Positions 1-9,645 of a stretch of DNA of 33,296 nt are shown one piece after another (positions within the stretch are counted from its first letter, which is position 1; each line of letters opens with the position of its first letter). The DNA comes from Reticulitermes lucifugus (lineage: Eukaryota; Arthropoda; Insecta; Blattodea; Rhinotermitidae). The stretch is taken from the NCBI GenBank assembly GCA_026260175.1, contig JAKCWW010005399.1:3325-36620 (forward strand), given 5' to 3'. A program made the position numbers and the translations under genes. The notes below the pieces were generated by a model that searched no databases, was not told where the DNA came from, and saw nothing but the letters and a program-made list of their open reading frames with translations.

Positions 1-1
1 A

Positions 2-71
2 CCGAATGTGGTGTGTCTAAAAAGTGTGATCGTGAAGCCTCAAAAAATGAGGCGGCCTAGGCCACATTCGG
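2..71. repeat. Nested hairpin at window start
   Basis: A perfect 10-bp inverted repeat (2-11 against 62-71, CCGAATGTGG) encloses a second hairpin, GCCTC (37-41) with GAGGC (49-53) and a 7-base A-rich loop. It may be the end of a foldback element cut by the window edge. No further family signal is visible. Confidence 0.55.
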
Positions 72-126
72 ATATACTGCCCTCTAGGTTAATAGGCTAG
101 CAAGTGACCAGATTACTTGCTAGTTA

Positions 127-216
127 AAGATTCAAGTCTTCTTAGGTGTGACGGTCTGTCTTTGGGCGAGTACTTCCCCATGTTTGGGAAGATGCTAGTG
201 CTTCCATCTTGCGTCA
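127..216 (-). repeat. Hammerhead-like dispersed repeat, minus copy
   Basis: Read on the minus strand, a decayed core (CGCAAGA) is followed by one unpaired T, a perfect 5-bp stem GGAAG/CTTCC (plus 201-205 with 187-191), then CAAAC in place of GAAAC, then ATG. The tail ends in a segment that aligns with the tails of the copies near 740, 7560 and 7820 (GTCACACC.AAGAAGAC type). The short reading frames here are shadows of this repeat. It faces the plus-strand copy at 738, so the two could be the arms of one element of about 700 bp. Confidence 0.5.
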
Positions 217-737
217 CATGCCAGATGACTTGAGTCTTCAGCCAAACCGCTGTGTGAAACTCGCATATCATACTTTCTAGCTGTTGACGTGGGAGGAAGA
301 GGCATACCGGTAAGGGGCGAAGCATTGCGCACGCACCACCAAGCGATGCCTATCCGTTTCAAAGACGCCAACAGTGACATGATATGAGTGCACTCCTAAG
401 AGAGAAAATGTGTCTGAAAGAGGCACAAGGCTGCCTAGCCCTTCCGATACCAGCATAGCTGCGACCACCCCATGCTGACTGCAGTTACGGTATTCGGGGA
501 GCTCAGCTAGTGACTATGCTCGTCACTACTATACATGCAATTTATAATGTGATCGAACATCTTGGTCTGGAGGATAGTGAAACTGCTGCTTTTTATTCAG
601 ATGATCAAAGTTTCATATGTCGGCTCGGAGACGAGCTCTGTTTACAGGTTTTTGTAGCTTTCCTTAGTCTCTACAGTAAATGCTGTGAGTAAACCCCAAA
701 TTACGCCACAACGACCATGACGTTTCATTCTTCACAG

Positions 738-822
738 TAGAAAATGAAGACAACAGGTTCCTCCGAAACGTTAGTAAGACTAATATACTACACGGCTTCA
801 CATCCCAGAAGACGGTACCCAA
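738..822 (+). repeat. Hammerhead-like dispersed repeat, plus copy
   Basis: GAAAC at 765-769 overlaps a self-complementary ACGT (768-771) that is followed by T, the arrangement seen in the inverted-pair elements further along. The CTGAAGA core is degraded to TAGAAAA, and the stem is partly lost on its 5' side. The downstream tail (ACACGGC...CACATCCCAGAA) matches the tail of the copy at 7553-7650, so the two are clearly one family. Confidence 0.6.
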
Positions 823-830
823 TCTCTACA

Positions 831-1817
831 AGTAAATAAATACGTTACACGTAGGCTGCAGCATTATTTTAAAAAAATATGTCGATCTACCGGTAAAGGA
901 AAGACATAGAACACAGGTTCATTCGCAGTTTTCAGCTTTTAGGCCTACGTATTAGAGCTCAAAAGGTAAAAGGAATGTAGGATGCAGCCTACGCAAGAAC
1001 AACCGTTACTGGAACTAAAGGGAAGAAGAGTCTGACCATTTCAATCAGGAGAAACTGGAGACAGGGTTACTGGAATTTTTTCTGCCAGTTCATCCACACA
1101 GGGTGAGGGGGGGGGGAAGAGAAAGAAGACAGTACTTTTTTCATTCTTTCCTTTGGAATCACCGCATCTTCTATCTTGTTTTTCTTGCACCGCCCTACCC
1201 TATTCCCCTAACGCCTTCCACCCTACGCTGTAGTTTAGCTGAAACGTTTGCTAAAACTTTGATGACCTGTCTTTTCTTCCGCACGATTGAATTCTTGGGT
1301 TTCAAGAGAGGAGGATGAAAAAGAATGGACCATTGGACAGGTCGTTACAAGACAGCGCCAGAGTAAACGTAATACACACTACAGGTCAAAGTGGCCCAGG
1401 ACTGTAGGTACACCATACCATTCTTCACTTCATTCCTCTTTCATTGTGGAATCTTTTACTACGTTTATGGTTATGTATTAAATGTATGAAAAAGTGAGGT
1501 TATTTTCACAGAACGATAGTTCCGGACTCCCTGAATTCTGACGTGCAGAATATGTAAGATTCAGATAACTTTTATGCCATCTGATTTTTATACGACGCTA
1601 AGATCAACACAATTTTAATGCGTTGGTTTCAGTTAAAACAGAAAGTTAGCAGAACGAACCTCTACTCACGACTACGTGTGAGAATTTCAGCTCTAATTCC
1701 TATATGTTGTCCCTTCTTTTTGTGCTTACATGCAGTCCAAGGAAACTGAAGGCCCCGTAAATATACTGCCTTCAAGTTAGCAATAAATTGGAGTATTTTC
1801 AAATTAATAAATATCCA

Positions 1818-1819
<2 letters not shown>
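831..1819. other. No gene recognised; unique-looking AT-rich DNA
   Basis: No coding region, RNA or repeat family is recognised. A run of ten G lies at 1107-1116, next to a purine-rich patch. Two short overlapping reading frames (1103-1481) have no recognisable motif and look like chance. Confidence 0.5.

Positions 1820-1854
<35 letters not shown>
1820..1854. repeat. (TA)n microsatellite
   Basis: Uninterrupted alternating A and T for 35 bases, about 17 dinucleotide units. Confidence 0.98.
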
Positions 1855-1855
<1 letters not shown>

Positions 1856-1944
1856 CTCAGAACAAAGCTAAACTGAATTTCCTTCCAATAACACACAGAG
1901 TGGGCACGTAACGTTATATATGTCATATTATAAACATATTATTT

Positions 1945-1999
1945 TTCACTTAACAACCAACAACTGCACTATTAGTGCAGTTGTTGGTTGTTAAGTGAA
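1945..1999. repeat. Perfect 27-bp snap-back palindrome
   Basis: Positions 1945-1971 and 1973-1999 are exact reverse complements around a single T at 1972. Outside the arms the match stops at once (T against T). The arms contain CAACCAACAA and are not simple sequence. A transcript would form a 27-bp hairpin with essentially no loop, unlike a microRNA precursor. Confidence 0.95.
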
Positions 2000-2164
2000 T
2001 TTTAATGCCATAACGCACGGTGAACAAAAAGTAAAATTGATATTATTTTTCGTTCTCGGAGTATTTAATGACTCTTTCAAACACAAAATTAACATCGTGT
2101 GATAACATGATTTTTCTGCACTGAATATGAAATAATGTAGAAAGAAGTGGTCGCCGCCTACATA

Positions 2165-2299
2165 AGACTCCATCCAGGGATTTACCAGAACAGACTGACA
2201 GAAATGACAAAATATCAGTCGGGATACCCCGTCTTAGTGACGAGATTTTAACCGGGGACCTACCGAATGGGAAGCAAGTGCGCTATCCACGCGGTCGCT
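2165..2299 (-). mobile_element. Degraded tRNA-derived SINE
   Basis: On the minus strand, a box A-like stretch (TGGATAGCGCACTTGC, plus 2274-2289) is followed about 20 bases later by a box B-like stretch (GGTTAAAATCTC, plus 2242-2253). That is the spacing of an RNA polymerase III internal promoter in a tRNA-type head. The body is too diverged to place firmly in the family seen at 9.4, 11.4, 16.1 and 20.1 kb. It is a fossil rather than a tRNA gene, because acceptor-stem pairing is not evident. Confidence 0.5.
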
Positions 2300-5090
2300 A
2301 CTTTCAATTATAAAGAGGTCGGTAGAGAAGTCTTTAAAACGAACGGGCAATAACGGACAAACACTAGGTAATTTCTAGGCCTAATGTTCTTTATGGACAA
2401 TCAAAATAATTGGTCTACTTTATATTCAGACGTCGAAATAAAGAAAGTCAATAGGGGTAGAAGGCATTTATATTTCATAGATAAACGTTTTCACAAATTC
2501 TCAATCTGTTTTCATTTTCATATGTGAATTTGCCTGCTGTCTACTAAAGAAGGAAGTATGACCTACATTCTTCTTATACGCTGATGACGTAAAATGTAAA
2601 AATAGGCACAGCAACGAAAGTTTGCTTCCCTAAGTGAGGCAGAAACATTAAATATTTTATGTGACTACAAAGGGTCAACGGTTGAGAAAGACCACGATAT
2701 ATGGCGTGCTATTTCTGATTTGTAGACAACCCCCAAGAGAACCCCCCCATATTCAGATTCAAATTTTAAACCCTTCACCTAAAAATTAAATAGAACTAAA
2801 ATCGATCGTATGCGTAACTATTCTTATATGGAGCGATATCAAACTCAAATTAGAAGAAACACTCGTAGAATTGAAACCCTGCCAGTAATTATGACGAACT
2901 AAATGCAATTATTAAAAACGGCATTACAATCTGTAACACTATGAGATGAGGTCAGTAAATTACAGAAATATACGGACGTAAAACACGGCTGTGGACACAG
3001 ACAGGTTTCATCCATCAGTCTGAGGTACTGAAAAGAAATTTTACAGGTACATATAAAATTCTGACGATTTGCTTTCCATAAAGCCTTAACATTCAAGCAG
3101 AATCAAATTTTCGAGCTGGCTAGGCGTTTGACATGTCTAGATCAGAAAGTTATATACGATAACTACATCAAATATTCTTCCTGCATTTAACGGAAGTTAC
3201 CCGTGCCTAAAGCCTTGTCCAAAAAACTTAAATATACAAACTGGATCTAAACTAGATATGCAGTATTTGATTACAACTAGACTTCTGCTGCAGCAAGAAC
3301 GCACAGACCAACAGATAGTTAAAATTGAACTCCAGTTAACAAGTACTATTCTATAATAGTAATTATTACGATACTAATGGGATAACGATAAAATAATTAT
3401 GTATTGTGCCTGTTTATTGAAATTTACTGAAATATTCAGTGAACCATCTTGAAGCAACATGCAGCATACACCATTTTCAGGGCCACGTTTGTACCACAAT
3501 ATATGCCGTATGAGTTAAAATGTTTCTATAAATCTAACAACTGTAACGCACGTCGTATAACACTGACTCCTCACACTAAAGTTATATTGCTTTCATCACA
3601 AAACTAACAATTGCAAGGAATCTAAAACGGAATGTCAGAAGAATCTTGCTCGAAAGAAATGGAATTTCGTTGTAAGCCTATGTTTTGGTTCAGTACATAT
3701 AATTATGTCTTCACTTCGCGAGTGGATGTGATCATCTTGAAATTATGCTTGTTGAAGGGCACAGTCCAAATGTAGCCTAATTTTCTAAACGTGTGGGCTT
3801 ATGAGATGGTGATATTGTGAGTGTATATGTATATGTGTGTGTTTCCTTTAAGTCGTGAACCAATTAACGGATCTTTACAAAACTTTCAGTGACTTCATGA
3901 CAGTGGAGTATATTGCAACATCCTGAAGCCAAACGTTTTAGATTATATCAAAATATTTACAGTATTGAGAATTTTATATAATTCTTCCCAATAATAATAA
4001 TAATATGTTTACAATTGCAATCAATGCAGTTTTTAATTCGAGTAGGCTTCCATCATATGTCCATTTGCGCTTAAGTCCATTATGCTAACCCATATGCTAA
4101 ACTGAATTCCATTACTAAACTACGTACTTGCATTACCTACATAGATTAGAAATAGGACAGGAAGTCTGTGTAATATGAAAATAGAGTTCAATATTTGAGC
4201 CCCGAACACCTTCCTCAACACAATTTTTGTAGAAATTGAACCGTTCTAAAAAAATGCAACTGTGCAACGTCACAAGCGCTGAATTAATAGAAACATTTTT
4301 AAAAGAACATACTTTCAGGCAAATAATCCCTTTCCTTGCAAAATCTGAAAAAATCGGATTAGGTTATTCTTTAAATCTGAATTATAAAATCCTAAATATA
4401 GGGGATTATGAACGTAAATTTTCAAAAACTGTAAAATACACTACACTGGGAAAGGGATTACACGTTGATATATGTAGGGGTTTTGCAACCAGCAACATCG
4501 GACTCACAGCAACCACAACGTTTCTGACGACCAATCCACTAAGTCTTTACATCGGATAACCATAGTTTATTGACCTTTCAAAAAACAGCGAGCCAGTCGT
4601 TTGTTCCCCACAGCCGACCGCACCACAGGATTCAGTGGAGGTGGTAAGACGTGGCGCTAATCCTGGGTGGACTCTCAAGCAATGCCTTGGCGACCATTCC
4701 AAACGATTTACCTTCTTTCCCCTAACAACTTCCACAGACAAGACAAGGAAGATGCAGAAGCCATCCAATCTAGAGCAAACGCTGAAAAGAAACTGCATTC
4801 GCAACTATTATTTGTGAGTGCTGGGTGAACAGTTTCGTTTCCGAAAAGTGCTACTGCTGTCATTACTTAGTTACGTTGTATAACTGTAACTCCCAGTATA
4901 TTAAAACTTCACGTTTGAGCACCATACGAAATAAAGTACACTATGCTATAAATATACTAGGTCTACATGCCCTTTCTGAACCCTTAAAATTTAGCTTTAA
5001 AAATTTACTTTAACATAACATAGTGTGTTTTCTACCTGAATAACAAAAATATATAATTTCCATGATATGTAACAAAATGGTGAAGAACCA
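2300..5090. other. No gene recognised; AT-rich DNA
   Basis: I recognise nothing here beyond a short (AAT)n run near 3992-4003 and an alternating TATG/TG patch near 3822-3841. The longest open frame (4236-4559, plus, 107 codons) has no familiar domain, has ordinary local composition and lacks flanking gene structure. I treat it as chance. Confidence 0.5.
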
Positions 5091-5094
5091 CTAT

Positions 5095-5290
5095 GTGAGA
5101 TCTGAGGTTTCCAGAGCGTTGAAGAGTTATATTTTGTGTTTCTGGATTATAACCCAAAGCAGACTTGTAAGATACTGTTACCTCTACATTCAGGGTAAAA
5201 CGCAGGCAGCAGAACCATCCCAAACGCTGGCAAACACCTACGAGATTACATGGCATCATAACCCACAACACCATAATATAACACCCCAAT
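5095..5290 (+). repeat. Hammerhead-family dispersed repeat, diverged
   Basis: The stretch 5204-5285 (CAGCAGAACCATCCCAAACG, then an ACCTACGAGATTACATGGC-type tail ending in CATAACCC) aligns with the copies at 765, 7580 and 7815. The GAAACG position reads CAAACG. The 158-codon minus-strand frame over 5032-5508 spans this repeat and the neighbouring SINE. It is a shadow, not a protein gene. Confidence 0.5.
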
Positions 5291-5399
5291 AATATTTTAC
5301 TCTTATGTTGCATAGTAGCTGCATGTCTTAAAGAAAGGGTAAAGGTAAAATTGTCCCTGCGATTAATTAAGCAACACGACATTAAGACATATTGGAAAT

Positions 5400-5632
5400 C
5401 GGAGGTAGAGCTCCATGAATTTTTAATAATTGTACTAGATTGCACTAGGTGAGTGATCTGCTTGAAGCCGGTCGCTATAACCCAGAGGAAATAATTCACG
5501 AAACCCACTGAACAGACACGGGTCCCAAAGCCAGTCTGGACATTTTTGAGAAGTGAAAAACCCCTTACCCCTGCCAGGGATCGAAGCCCAGTTTCGCGGA
5601 TGTCTAGTCTGCAAAATAGTCACTAGGCCTAT
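5400..5632 (-). mobile_element. tRNA-derived SINE, copy 1
   Basis: The minus strand begins with a box A-like GGCCTAGTGACT (plus 5619-5630). Box B-like TGGGCTTCGATCCCTGG follows (plus 5574-5590). The body keeps the family pattern (CAGTGGGTT..., a CTGGGTTATAGCGACCGGC-type block, CACTCACCTAGTGC) that aligns with the copy at 9375-9645, including ATTAAAAAT.CATGGAGCT near the 3' end. It has no coding capacity and would depend on a LINE for movement. A TAGGCCTA palindrome sits at its 5' end. Confidence 0.7.
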
Positions 5633-5839
5633 ACTCTCTAACTCCCACTTACATAATATACAAACTCACGTGTTATTTTGCATACAAAAAAGGCCAGAAA
5701 ACAAACATCTTAAAAGCATGAAAATCAATCACTATTCCTCAAATCCTTCTCACAGCAAGGAGTACTGGTAACAGCAGGGATGAGGCTACGATTTAAAGAC
5801 ACGAGAGTCGTCTCTTTAATACCGGACCGATAAGTTTCG

Positions 5840-6045
5840 CTTTCTTTCTTACCCTTCGGCACTAGGTGAAAATTACTGGTTAGGGTCACGTCCCTGCAAC
5901 TTCAGCTCAAGCGAAATTCTCCAGGTGCCCTCTGGAACGGGGGCGGCGTAGGCCCAAAAGTCTGAATTACTGCGGTGGCGAAAAGAAAAATCTCAGTAAA
6001 TGCAGAAAATCGAACCCGATACTCCGGTCACCCACCCCGTAGCCT
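5840..6045 (-). mobile_element. tRNA-derived SINE, copy 2
   Basis: On the minus strand, ATCGGGTTCGATTTTCTGC (plus 6002-6020) is a good box B with its T-loop. It is preceded by GGCTACGGGGTGGGTGACC, as expected between boxes A and B. The body continues with TTACTGAG and, near its 3' end, CTAACCAGTA...CACCTAGTGCCGAAGG, comparable with the CTGACCACT...TAGTGCCGAGG block of the copy at 15940-16185. It lies about 200 bases from copy 1 on the same strand. Confidence 0.65.
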
Positions 6046-6282
6046 GTATCCTCAAATAAAATTATGGTCACTACACTGACTGGGAAACTTAGGTCACGTT
6101 ATATGAGAAAACCTTTTAAATTCAAGGCAACACACGTTGAAAATTTCTTCCTAATCACTTAGAATTAATTTCAGGAGACCTAACAAATGAAAATCTCAGG
6201 ACTGTGTCCTACAGAATATGGGAAAATACAGTATTTTTTAAAATCAGGTGGAAAACTTGTTCCATAAAATACCTGGCTTACC

Positions 6283-6675
6283 TTGTGTATTCTTTGTCAG
6301 GAACAACACTGCGTGCACGTCATTTTAATCTTACCTGTTTGTGGCCATTATACACACCACGGAGGTGTGAGGGTGGGATTTCACGAAGTGCATCCTAGAG
6401 GGAGGAGCCAGTTGTGCGGACGACATCCGCCTTCTGCAGCACTGTCCAGTGGCCTCTTCCAATGGGTATTTTCAATAAGTAATGTGTGGGTCCCAGGTGG
6501 TTGTTGCGCACGGATAATCCAACTGTTAGCAGTAATACATCAAGTTCGTGCATCATTACTACAGGCGAGGACGTGGCAGCTATTCGCTGTAACCCTAATG
6601 GACCGATTACTACATAATGGGTCCATCAACCAGACAACAGCTCTTCTCTATCCAACTGCAATATTTACTGCATGA
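6283..6675 (+). other. 130-codon open frame, unrecognised, doubtful
   Basis: This is one of the longest uninterrupted frames in the window, and its first two thirds (about 6300-6570) are more GC-rich than the surroundings. The predicted peptide has a hydrophobic start and scattered cysteines and histidines in no zinc-binding spacing I recognise. There is no flanking exon structure, poly(A) signal or promoter that I can defend. A diverged repeat or chance frame is more likely than a gene. Confidence 0.2.
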
Positions 6676-7439
6676 AGCCATTTATATTTGTACGTGGGAG
6701 AGGAAAAATGATATCAAAATTGGCGGAGCAGCAACTATATCGATTTGATAACTTAATTGAAAAAGTCGTAATTATTCATTCACGAGCTTGCAACAGTGCA
6801 TGCTGTTACGACAGCATAAAAGAGTTGGTCGGGAAACAGGTTTATATGGCGTATAATTTCGTAAACTGGAAACTACAGTGTTTTGTTCTTATATCACGGA
6901 TATTCGTCGCCGAGCGGTTAACATCTGAAGCAAAACCTTGGAGGTCACAAATTTATAGATGATCGAGAGAAGGAAACAAATGTGATGCAATGGCTGATAA
7001 AGTATACGGACTTATATCAACAGAGATTAGAAAAGCTCATCCGACGATGACAAGTGCAGCTCTAGTGGGGACTGTGTGGAAAAGTAGCGGGACAGCAGTA
7101 ATATTAAATCTGAACTGTTCTTATTAGAGCTGAAAATAAAAGAGACCCAAAACACAAGCGTTGTAAACTTATTTTTCTCACCGACCCTCGTACACTGTAT
7201 GTACACATATACGTAAACTTATATTCACGGTAGAGCTCATTCGCCACCTGACACTAGCATTTTCCTGAATCCTAACACACCAACGAAATGCATTCATGGG
7301 AGGCAACACCCGATGCAGTGGGTCCCTTCAACAATAACACAATTGGGGAGGGAAAACAGGTCCTTCAGAGAAGCGCGGTTAGCTTGCAATGTAATGCATA
7401 TGCAGACGTGGACACCCTGCAAGGTGTGATCTTCCAATA
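6676..7439. other. No gene recognised
   Basis: A 96-codon frame (6672-6962) and a 79-codon frame (7288-7527) are open but carry no recognisable motif. The second runs into a repeat copy. Nothing else is seen. Confidence 0.45.
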
Positions 7440-7444
7440 TGACG

Positions 7445-7650
7445 AAGATTTCCGTCTTCCGGTATGTACCGCCCTCCAGTCTGGTAAAATTTACGAACGT
7501 TTAGGAGGAAAGCACCGCCATTTTTAGCCGAAGCGAGTCTTACACTTCCGCGCCGAAGGTGGAGCCAGTAAGTTCTTTTGAAACGTCAGTAAACCTAAAT
7601 TTATACCAGACTGCACGGCCCCACATCCCAGAAACGGTATTCTGAAAATT
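7445..7650. mobile_element. Inverted pair of hammerhead-like repeats (7.5 kb)
   Basis: The left arm, on the minus strand, reads ATGGCGGTGCTTTCCTCC, AAACGTTCG, then TTTTACCAGACTGGAGGGCG and ACATACCGGAAGACGG. The right arm, on the plus strand from 7553, reads CCGAAGGTGGAGCC..., GAAACGTCAG (GAAAC at 7580-7584), then ATACCAGACTGCACGGC and CACATCCCAGAAACGG. The arms are back to back, separated by about 25 bases, with cores inward and tails outward. Both keep the self-complementary ACGT (7497-7500 and 7583-7586). The stem pairing is poor in both arms, so this copy is old. Confidence 0.6.
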
Positions 7651-7813
7651 TGTTGGCGTGAAAAAGCATACCTTCAGCAGGGTGTTTGGCAGGGGACCCA
7701 ACAGCACTTCATTCCAAGAAAGCCGCATGTTAAGATATGTTCAGATTTTTACTGTCGTCATAGTTCACATTTTGATCCGATTGTGGCCAGGGTCGACGCT
7801 GAAAGTATAAGTA

Positions 7814-7892
7814 GCACGTTCCACGGAAGCTTTTGTATCCACCAGCAAGATGAACGGTGTCATAACCCCGAAGACGACGACCTAAATCTTAC
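7814..7892 (+). repeat. Hammerhead-family dispersed repeat, plus copy
   Basis: CGTTCCACGGAAGCTTTTGT, followed by ATCCACCAGCAAGATGAACGG and CATAACCCCGAAGACGACGAC, aligns block by block with the plus arm at 7553-7650. The GAAAC motif has become GAAGC. It lies about 165 bases downstream of the inverted pair on the same strand. Confidence 0.5.
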
Positions 7893-7899
7893 ACAGCAC

Positions 7900-9150
7900 C
7901 TCTCAATTGGCCACATTATTTGGAACAAAATTATAGTCAGAAAACAGAAACGAAAGAGAGAAACTGTGTGTGATGCTGGGGACCTTTTCAGTTATTGAAT
8001 ATTATCACACACCCCAACATTCCTTCAGTGTCGCAGTCATATAAATATTCATTAATTCTACATATATCTGTAAATACTGGCACTAATGGTTTCATGTAGC
8101 AACCTACATTCAAACATTAACACGAAACTAACAAACAGAAGAAAGGTCTATGGTTTTACAAATGCATTGTATTTGTTATTTTCGTTGTGCAAGTTACATG
8201 ACTGCTTGGAGCACACAACTTTCACTCCAGCATATATAAACTATCACAGTATAGTGTTACTCATACATCCGGCATTCGCATTACTACAAAACTAATTTCC
8301 GCCTACCATATCCAATAAATATTCATTCACGGAAAATGATGGAATTAAGATATTATTGCCATAGAAGTCCAATCACATAGGCTGGCGAGTTTTCATTATT
8401 CACACGACTATAGTAAAAGCACAGAATATAAAGTGTTAATAACTTATGAGTATTAAGTGTCATGGATACATGTACGCTCTGCACCGAATATTAACAACGT
8501 AATGGACGGACCGACCGACGAACGGAAGATATATACAGACAGACATACAAACAGACGTGCAGGTGGTATAGAGTATATTATTACTGCACTGTCAATGATG
8601 GAGCATGATTCCCTGGTCTTACGTTCCATCATTTTGTATTATTCACATTACCGATTACACTTATTTTTTTTCAAAATCTGATTTCACTTACTTCATCCTA
8701 CTTACATTTGTGGTTACAATAATAGTACAAGCTCCTTTAGTCATTTACCTTGCAGTACAAAAGGTCTTAGCCGGTTTCCTTGCCATCCACGTACAACACT
8801 GATACAGGCAGAATGTTCTGGCACTCGCGTACTACATCTTAAAACAAGTAACTTCACATACCTGAGCTAACAGCTACATACCAACTTCACATGCATATAC
8901 ACCAGCTACAGTAAATCTTTCTGGCGAGTGATTTCGCAGGCCAGACCTTCAAGTGAGGGGTTCAACTGAATTCAACTGCTGTTGAATCGTTTTATATGTA
9001 CATCACTTTCTGTTACAGAAGCGCACTGAAAGTAGTTTAAACCAGTTAACGATCTCATACCTTATTTCTCCAAGATCAACATTTTGATACACCCAGTCTA
9101 CGTCTAATACCCGGCATATATCCCTCGAGGTTTATTGACTAATTCTTGTG
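7900..9150. other. No gene recognised; AT-rich DNA
   Basis: The stretch holds only short chance frames. A degenerate GACA/GACC-type tetranucleotide patch (about 8500-8560) is the only internal structure I see. Confidence 0.45.
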
Positions 9151-9240
9151 GATTTCTTATTTCTCCCTGCGTTCTACACGTCCCGTCAATCTCATCTTCC
9201 TTGACTTAATCACCGCAACAGTAGTAGGATAAGAGTACCA
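9150..9240 (-). mobile_element. LINE reverse-transcriptase scrap
   Basis: The minus strand encodes VIKSRKMRLTGRVERREK (plus about 9160-9212). This matches the ENVIKLMKARRMRWAGHLAR stretch encoded by the LINE at 28565-29120, which lies C-terminal to the reverse-transcriptase domain in many insect non-LTR elements. The reading frame ends directly afterwards, and nothing on either side extends the similarity. It is a small fragment. Confidence 0.55.
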
Positions 9241-9374
9241 ATTAAAGAGGTTTTATAATACATTTCTCCCCCTCATTCTCTTACTTTATGCTCCTTTATG
9301 TCACAAATTTTTCTCAGTACTTTTCTAACAACTCAAAGACGTTTTACAAATACAGAGGTAATTTTATCTCTGTG

Positions 9375-9645
9375 CATGCTATACAGGCATATGGCGGGAG
9401 CAGAACTCTAGCTTCATTCATTTTTAATCTTGGCGCTATACAAAGACCAGTGGTTAGTTTCATGCAGCGACCGTTTAACGCCGGGAAAAATTGCCCCGGT
9501 ACCCACTGAATAAGAGGATGTGTTGACCTTAGAATCGGTTACGACGTTATGCAGAAATATGAAGAAATACTTCTTGCCCCTACCGGGAATCAAACCACGA
9601 TTCCTCGTTGGTTCAACCCGTAGCCTCGTCAATATAGCGCCTACG
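9375..9645 (-). mobile_element. tRNA-derived SINE, copy 3
   Basis: On the minus strand, the 5' head contains TGGTTTGATTCCCGGTA (box B, plus 9582-9598), preceded by GCTACGGGTTGAACC. The body reads CAGTGGGTACCGGGGCA, a TTAAACGG...CTAACCACTGG block and a TAGCGCCAAGATTAAAAATG end, then GCCTGTATAGC. It is one of the better preserved copies and aligns with copies 1, 4, 5 and 6. The overlapping 72-codon frames on both strands are shadows. Confidence 0.75.

Noticed and set aside
1945..1999. A microRNA precursor
   Set aside because: The arms are perfectly paired with a one-base centre, leaving no terminal loop, and the length is too short for a typical precursor.
4236..4559. A 107-codon plus-strand frame
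   Set aside because: No domain, no exon or promoter context and ordinary AT-rich composition. A frame of this length is plausible by chance in 33 kb.
5032..5508. The 158-codon minus-strand frame, the longest in the window
   Set aside because: It lies across a dispersed repeat and the 3' part of a SINE, and its residues follow the repeat sequence in antisense.
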